Position numbers and translations under genes: made by a program. Positions 6,301-9,010 of a stretch of 9,010 nucleotides of DNA are shown in pieces. Under the pieces are notes generated by a model that did not search any database, was not told where the DNA came from, and saw only the letters and a program-made list of their open reading frames with translations. Origin of the DNA: Victivallaceae bacterium (GTDB lineage: Bacteria > Verrucomicrobiota > Lentisphaeria > Victivallales > Victivallaceae); the NCBI GenBank assembly GCA_028717165.1, contig JAQUOK010000082.1, forward strand, positions 1-9,010, in the 5' to 3' direction. Position 1 is the stretch's first letter, and each line of letters starts with the position of its first letter.

Positions 6301-6546
6301 AGTTTCAATACCGTGCCGCATCCTTAATTTTCAATTCTTAACATAGGCATCCATTCGGGATTCAATTTTTCCCGGACAAAGGTGACCGATTACAACCCGA
6401 TGTGCTCTCATAACCCGGAAAGCGGGGAAGGCAAAACCACTTTCTGAAAAAAAGCGGATTAAAAACCGGGTATAACGAACCCCGTCCTCCCAACTTTTGG
6501 TTCTTCGATGGTTTAACTGAAGGGAAAAATATGTTCTTAAAAAAAG
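6301..6546. other. Intergenic stretch without a convincing gene
   Basis: Together with the flanking element this makes over 600 bases without a protein gene. Nothing recognisable is found apart from a possible 28-codon frame starting ATG 6531 (stop 6615-6617) after GAAGGG at 6519-6524. That frame runs straight through the promoter below and is low complexity, so it is probably chance. A 67-codon frame on the - strand (6362-6565) shows no known domain. Confidence 0.5.
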
Positions 6547-6575
6547 TTGACAAAGTATATTTCATACTTTATATT
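6547..6575 (+). promoter_or_regulatory. Strong sigma70-type promoter for the PHP gene
   Basis: A perfect -35 box TTGACA (6547-6552), exactly 17 bases of spacing, and TATATT (6570-6575) as -10, one base from consensus. Transcription would begin near 6582, giving an untranslated leader of roughly 120 bases before the ATG at 6701. There is no other gene on this strand between here and the PHP gene. Confidence 0.75.
6552..6570. promoter_or_regulatory. Candidate operator palindrome inside the promoter spacer
   Basis: AAAGTAT and ATACTTT form perfect 7-base arms around a 5-base centre (ATTTC), filling the gap between the -35 and -10 boxes. A dimeric repressor bound here would block RNA polymerase. 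No regulator gene is present in the window. Confidence 0.45.
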
Positions 6576-6600
6576 CCGCATGGTCGTTTTTTAAAAGAGT

Positions 6601-6666
6601 ACTGTCTGGCCGGTTGAAAAACTGAAACTTAAAGGCGGTTATTTTAAATTCATACCCGGGGACAGT
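6601..6666 (+). promoter_or_regulatory. Possible structured leader of the PHP transcript
   Basis: ACTGTC (6601-6606) pairs with GACAGT (6661-6666). A second, bulged set, CCGGT (6610-6614) with ACCCGG (6654-6659), lies inside, closing a loop of about 40 bases. It matches no riboswitch class I can recognise. The same stretch is open in one frame (6595-6756), so it could instead be a gene remnant. Confidence 0.25.
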
Positions 6667-6700
6667 TATGTGACCGTTCCTGCAAAGGAAAAGCTGAAAT

Positions 6701-7498
6701 ATGATATTTTATTCGGATATGCACATTCATACTACTGCCTCAACCTGCTGCGACAGTAAAGTTCAGACGCCGGAAAATATAATTCCCATCATGATTGACA
6801 AAGGATACAAAAAAATAGGGTTTACCGATCATATATGGTATTCTGATGAGGTACGGCCCAGTAAGTTTTATTCCTCTCAAAACGGTGACAGACATCTCCA
6901 ATTGCATAAATTTATCCATTCCCATAAGTGGGAAATCGAAGTGCTGGCAGGCTGTGAAGCCGATATGAAGGCGCCCGGCATTTTCGGAATAACGGCTGAA
7001 CTCAAGGATAAACTTGATTATGTGACCATGGCAACGGACCATTTTCATATGAAGGGTTTTGTCATGCAGCCTTCAGAAGAGACCCCGGCGGGAGTGGCAC
7101 GGCATATGGTGGCGTTTTTCGTTTCCGCAGCGAAAAGCGGGCTGCCGGATATACTGGCTCACCCGTTTTTCCCATACGGTTATACTGACCTTTATGATGC
7201 CGCCGTCAACAGTCTGTCGGATGCCGAAATTATCGACGTGTTTTCAATTGCGGCGTCAAATAATATCGGCATTGAAATCAATAAATGCTATTTCCCGCAT
7301 CCTCAGTATAAACGTTTTTTCAGTCTGGAAACCCCGGTCCGTATATTGACGCTCGCCAAAAGCGCGGGCTGCAAATTCACTCTCGGCAGCGACGCCCATT
7401 CCCCGGACGGCTTTAAAGTTCTTGACAAATTGCAGACTTTCGCAAAATCTCTGGGCCTGAGCGAAAAAGATATTCACCCGCTCGCGAAAACCGGATAA
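6701..7498 (+). CDS. PHP-domain phosphoesterase, histidinol-phosphatase (HisJ/HisK) type
   Basis: This 265-residue cytosolic metal-dependent phosphoesterase has the length of stand-alone histidinol-phosphatase-type PHP proteins. The complete trinuclear metal site is visible: HxH in DMHIHTTAS (His8, His10), FTDH (Asp43, His44), GCEADMK (Glu86), ATDHFHMKG (His114, His116), ILAHPFFPYG (His154) and LGSDAHS (Asp231, His233). The protein should therefore be active, but PHP enzymes hydrolyse histidinol phosphate, nucleotides, sugar phosphates or cyclic phosphates, and no other histidine-pathway gene is nearby. The start is ATG 6701 after AAAGGAA (6684-6690). It is the only gene under the promoter at 6547-6575. 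Its stop is 2 bases from the stop of the convergent CBM9-like gene. Confidence 0.85.
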   Translation: MIFYSDMHIHTTASTCCDSKVQTPENIIPIMIDKGYKKIGFTDHIWYSDEVRPSKFYSSQNGDRHLQLHKFIHSHKWEIEVLAGCEADMKAPGIFGITAELKDKLDYVTMATDHFHMKGFVMQPSEETPAGVARHMVAFFVSAAKSGLPDILAHPFFPYGYTDLYDAAVNSLSDAEIIDVFSIAASNNIGIEINKCYFPHPQYKRFFSLETPVRILTLAKSAGCKFTLGSDAHSPDGFKVLDKLQTFAKSLGLSEKDIHPLAKTG

Positions 7499-7500
7499 AC

Positions 7501-8166
7501 TTATTCAAAAGTTATCTTTCCGAAGCATTCCGGCAGATGAAAGTTCGTTGCGGTCAGCGGCTGCCATGAAGCCCAGTGCGGGTGCGAGGTTTTATCGGCG
7601 CATTTGTATAAATTGGCCCGCCAGGTCTGCCCGGAAAGTTCCGCGGACTGCAGTCCGGTAGTTTTCTCAAATACCGATAAAGGAATGAAAAAACCTCGGC
7701 GCCAGGTAACGGGCTCGGTGATTTCCGGTTCCACTACCGGCGGCATGGTGGTGAACTGTTCCATTCCTGCGACATCGTCTTCAGTCAGCTTGTAATATTC
7801 CGCAAAGCCGTTTTCAGTCCGGGCGGCGTTTACTATTCGGGACACCAGCATATTGCCGCCGCAGTTAAATTCAAAATTCAGATAACCTTTGCCGCCGGCG
7901 GGCTCCACGAAAAATTCAACGCAACTGTCCCGGCAGACGCTTTCCTGAAATTTTGTCGAAATCGAGCGCACATATCTGTCCTTGACCTGAAATAAACCGT
8001 ATATGCCGTTTTCGTTATAAAGGAGTTTGCATTGGGTTTCCGGGTGGTGGTCGGTGCTGCGGTCCCGGAAAATATTGATATTGACAATATCGGCCGTTTT
8101 CCATGCCGCCTCGTTCCAGGGAGCATTCAGTTCTACGTTCCGGGCATATCTGACAATATAACTCAT
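7501..8166 (-). CDS. CBM9-like carbohydrate-binding domain protein, no signal peptide
   Basis: A 221-residue protein made of one CBM9-like beta-sandwich (the family annotated as carbohydrate-binding family 9-like). Seen: an FRDRSTDHHPETQCKLLY-like strand pair (33-50), GIYGLFQVKDRYVRS (54-68), CRDSCVEFFVEP (78-89), GYLNFEFNCGGNML (94-107) and a C-terminal segment with HWASWQP and FHLPECFGKITF (197-220). Aromatic residues typical of sugar stacking are present. The N-terminus has no hydrophobic leader, so unlike secreted xylanase CBM9 modules it appears to stay in the cytosol; it may have an enzymatic or scaffold role not yet assigned. The start is supported by AAGAAGGA at 8182-8175, 8 bases before ATG. 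It lies 22 bases after the substrate-binding protein gene on the same strand, so the two probably form an operon. Confidence 0.8.
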   Translation of the reverse strand: MSYIVRYARNVELNAPWNEAAWKTADIVNINIFRDRSTDHHPETQCKLLYNENGIYGLFQVKDRYVRSISTKFQESVCRDSCVEFFVEPAGGKGYLNFEFNCGGNMLVSRIVNAARTENGFAEYYKLTEDDVAGMEQFTTMPPVVEPEITEPVTWRRGFFIPLSVFEKTTGLQSAELSGQTWRANLYKCADKTSHPHWASWQPLTATNFHLPECFGKITFE

Positions 8167-8188
8167 TATTTTAATCCTTCTTGTTAAA

Positions 8189-9010
8189 TTAATTGGGAGA
8201 AATTGTCTTTATCAGTTTAAAAGCGGGTTTGCCGTCCGCGCCTTTAACTGCCTGTTTGATAAATATTGTTTTCCGGGCGTTGCCGTCCGCTTCGATGCTG
8301 GTCGTCCCGGTTACTCCAAGGTAATTGCGCACCTGGTACAAACCGCTTCTGATGTCTGTCCGGGACCTTGACAACTGCAGAGCTTTTACGACTATGTTCA
8401 GGGCGTCGTAGGCTTGGGCGGTGTCGGTGGTCGGCAGGGTGCCGGTGCGTGCTTTTATTGAACGGACGAACTCTTTCACATCCGGCAATTCCGATTCCGC
8501 CGAAAACATTGAACTTACATAACAAGGAGCCGGTTTCGGACCGCAGTTTTCAAAAAGCTCCGGCCTGTCCCAGCCGTCACTGCCGAGAAACGTCCCGTTC
8601 AGGCCGTTGCGCCGCGCTTCTTTAAGGATCGCTGCCGCGTCCTGGACATCGCTCGGTGCGAAAACTGCCGCGGTATTGGCCTTTTTGAGTTTCAGCAGAG
8701 GAGGCAGCAGACTTCCATTTCCGCTGTAGTACCCGATTTCGGTTGCGGATTTGCCGGAAATCTTTTTGAATTCCGAGGCGAAAGCCCGCGCCAGATCACG
8801 CCGGTAAGTAACCTGGTCATTCAGGTCGAACAGGATGCCGATGGTATTATACATTTTATCCTTCCAAGCGAAGTCAGCCATGGCTTTTCCCTGGAAGTTG
8901 TCAGTGAAACAGCAGCGGAACATATAAGGGTTGCGTTCCGTAGCGATATTGCCCGTGGCTACCGTCAGCAAAACGGGCAGTTCAGCCCGGGCCGCGAGCG
9001 GTTTTATTGC
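8189..9010 (-). CDS. ABC transporter substrate-binding protein, branched-chain amino acid (LivJ/LivK) type, 5' end outside window
   Basis: The frame is open to base 9010; 273 C-terminal residues are visible and the signal peptide and first strands are missing. The order matches the type I periplasmic-binding fold of the Leu/Ile/Val-binding family (Peripla_BP_6): LPVLLTVATGN, NPYMFRCCFTDNFQGKAMADF (lobe 1), NTIGILFDLNDQVTYRRDLARAF, then AVFAPSDVQDAAAILKEARRNG, TFLGSDGWDRPEL, a DTAQAYDALNIVVKAL helix, and GVTGTTSIEADGNARKTIFIK near the end. It would be exported and deliver a small ligand to an ABC permease not in this window. The ligand cannot be deduced: such proteins also bind amides, urea, short peptides or aromatic acids. 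The downstream partner is a CBM9-like protein 22 bases away, an unusual pairing. Confidence 0.85.
   Translation of the reverse strand, partial: AIKPLAARAELPVLLTVATGNIATERNPYMFRCCFTDNFQGKAMADFAWKDKMYNTIGILFDLNDQVTYRRDLARAFASEFKKISGKSATEIGYYSGNGSLLPPLLKLKKANTAAVFAPSDVQDAAAILKEARRNGLNGTFLGSDGWDRPELFENCGPKPAPCYVSSMFSAESELPDVKEFVRSIKARTGTLPTTDTAQAYDALNIVVKALQLSRSRTDIRSGLYQVRNYLGVTGTTSIEADGNARKTIFIKQAVKGADGKPAFKLIKTISPN

Noticed and set aside
6362..6565. 67-codon - strand frame
   Set aside because: No domain, no clear ribosome-binding site, and its start overlaps the promoter of the PHP gene.

Overview
The window looks like part of a bacterial chromosome of moderate GC content, with compact operons and one repeat-bearing intergenic region. 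The gene content (paired Gfo/Idh/MocA dehydrogenases beside a xylose-isomerase-like TIM barrel, amino-sugar enzymes, a CBM9-like protein, a cruciform intergenic repeat) resembles anaerobic gut or rumen members of the PVC group such as Lentisphaerota/Victivallales. That assignment is from memory of genome style, not from a marker gene, and is only moderately confident.

Left part (1-5726, + strand): one tightly packed operon that starts upstream of the window. It encodes the C-terminal part of a heterodisulfide-reductase/GlcF-like CCG-domain protein, a glucosamine-6-phosphate deaminase homologue (NagB), an N-acetylglucosamine-6-phosphate deacetylase homologue (NagA), a sugar phosphate isomerase/epimerase-type TIM barrel, and two different Gfo/Idh/MocA NAD(P)-dependent dehydrogenases. 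Gaps run from a 4-base overlap to 34 bases. The set reads as catabolism of an N-acetylated amino sugar: deacetylation (NagA), deamination/isomerisation (NagB), and redox or epimerisation of a sugar (TIM barrel plus dehydrogenases). NagA and NagB keep their catalytic residues. However, the residues that contact the substrate phosphate in the well-studied enzymes appear changed in both, so the true substrate may not be the usual 6-phosphate.

Middle part (5727-6700): a convergent tRNA-His(GTG) on the - strand, then an unusual 184-bp element (6117-6300). This element is an almost exactly symmetric nested palindrome that can fold into a cloverleaf. After it comes a nondescript AT-rich stretch, and then a strong sigma70-type promoter (TTGACA-17-TATATT) with a 7+7 palindrome between its boxes.

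Right part (6701-9010): this promoter faces a PHP-family phosphoesterase (histidinol-phosphatase type) on the + strand. Its stop codon lies only 2 bases from the stop of a - strand pair. That pair is a branched-chain-amino-acid-type ABC substrate-binding protein (N-terminus beyond the right edge) followed by a cytoplasmic CBM9-like carbohydrate-binding protein.
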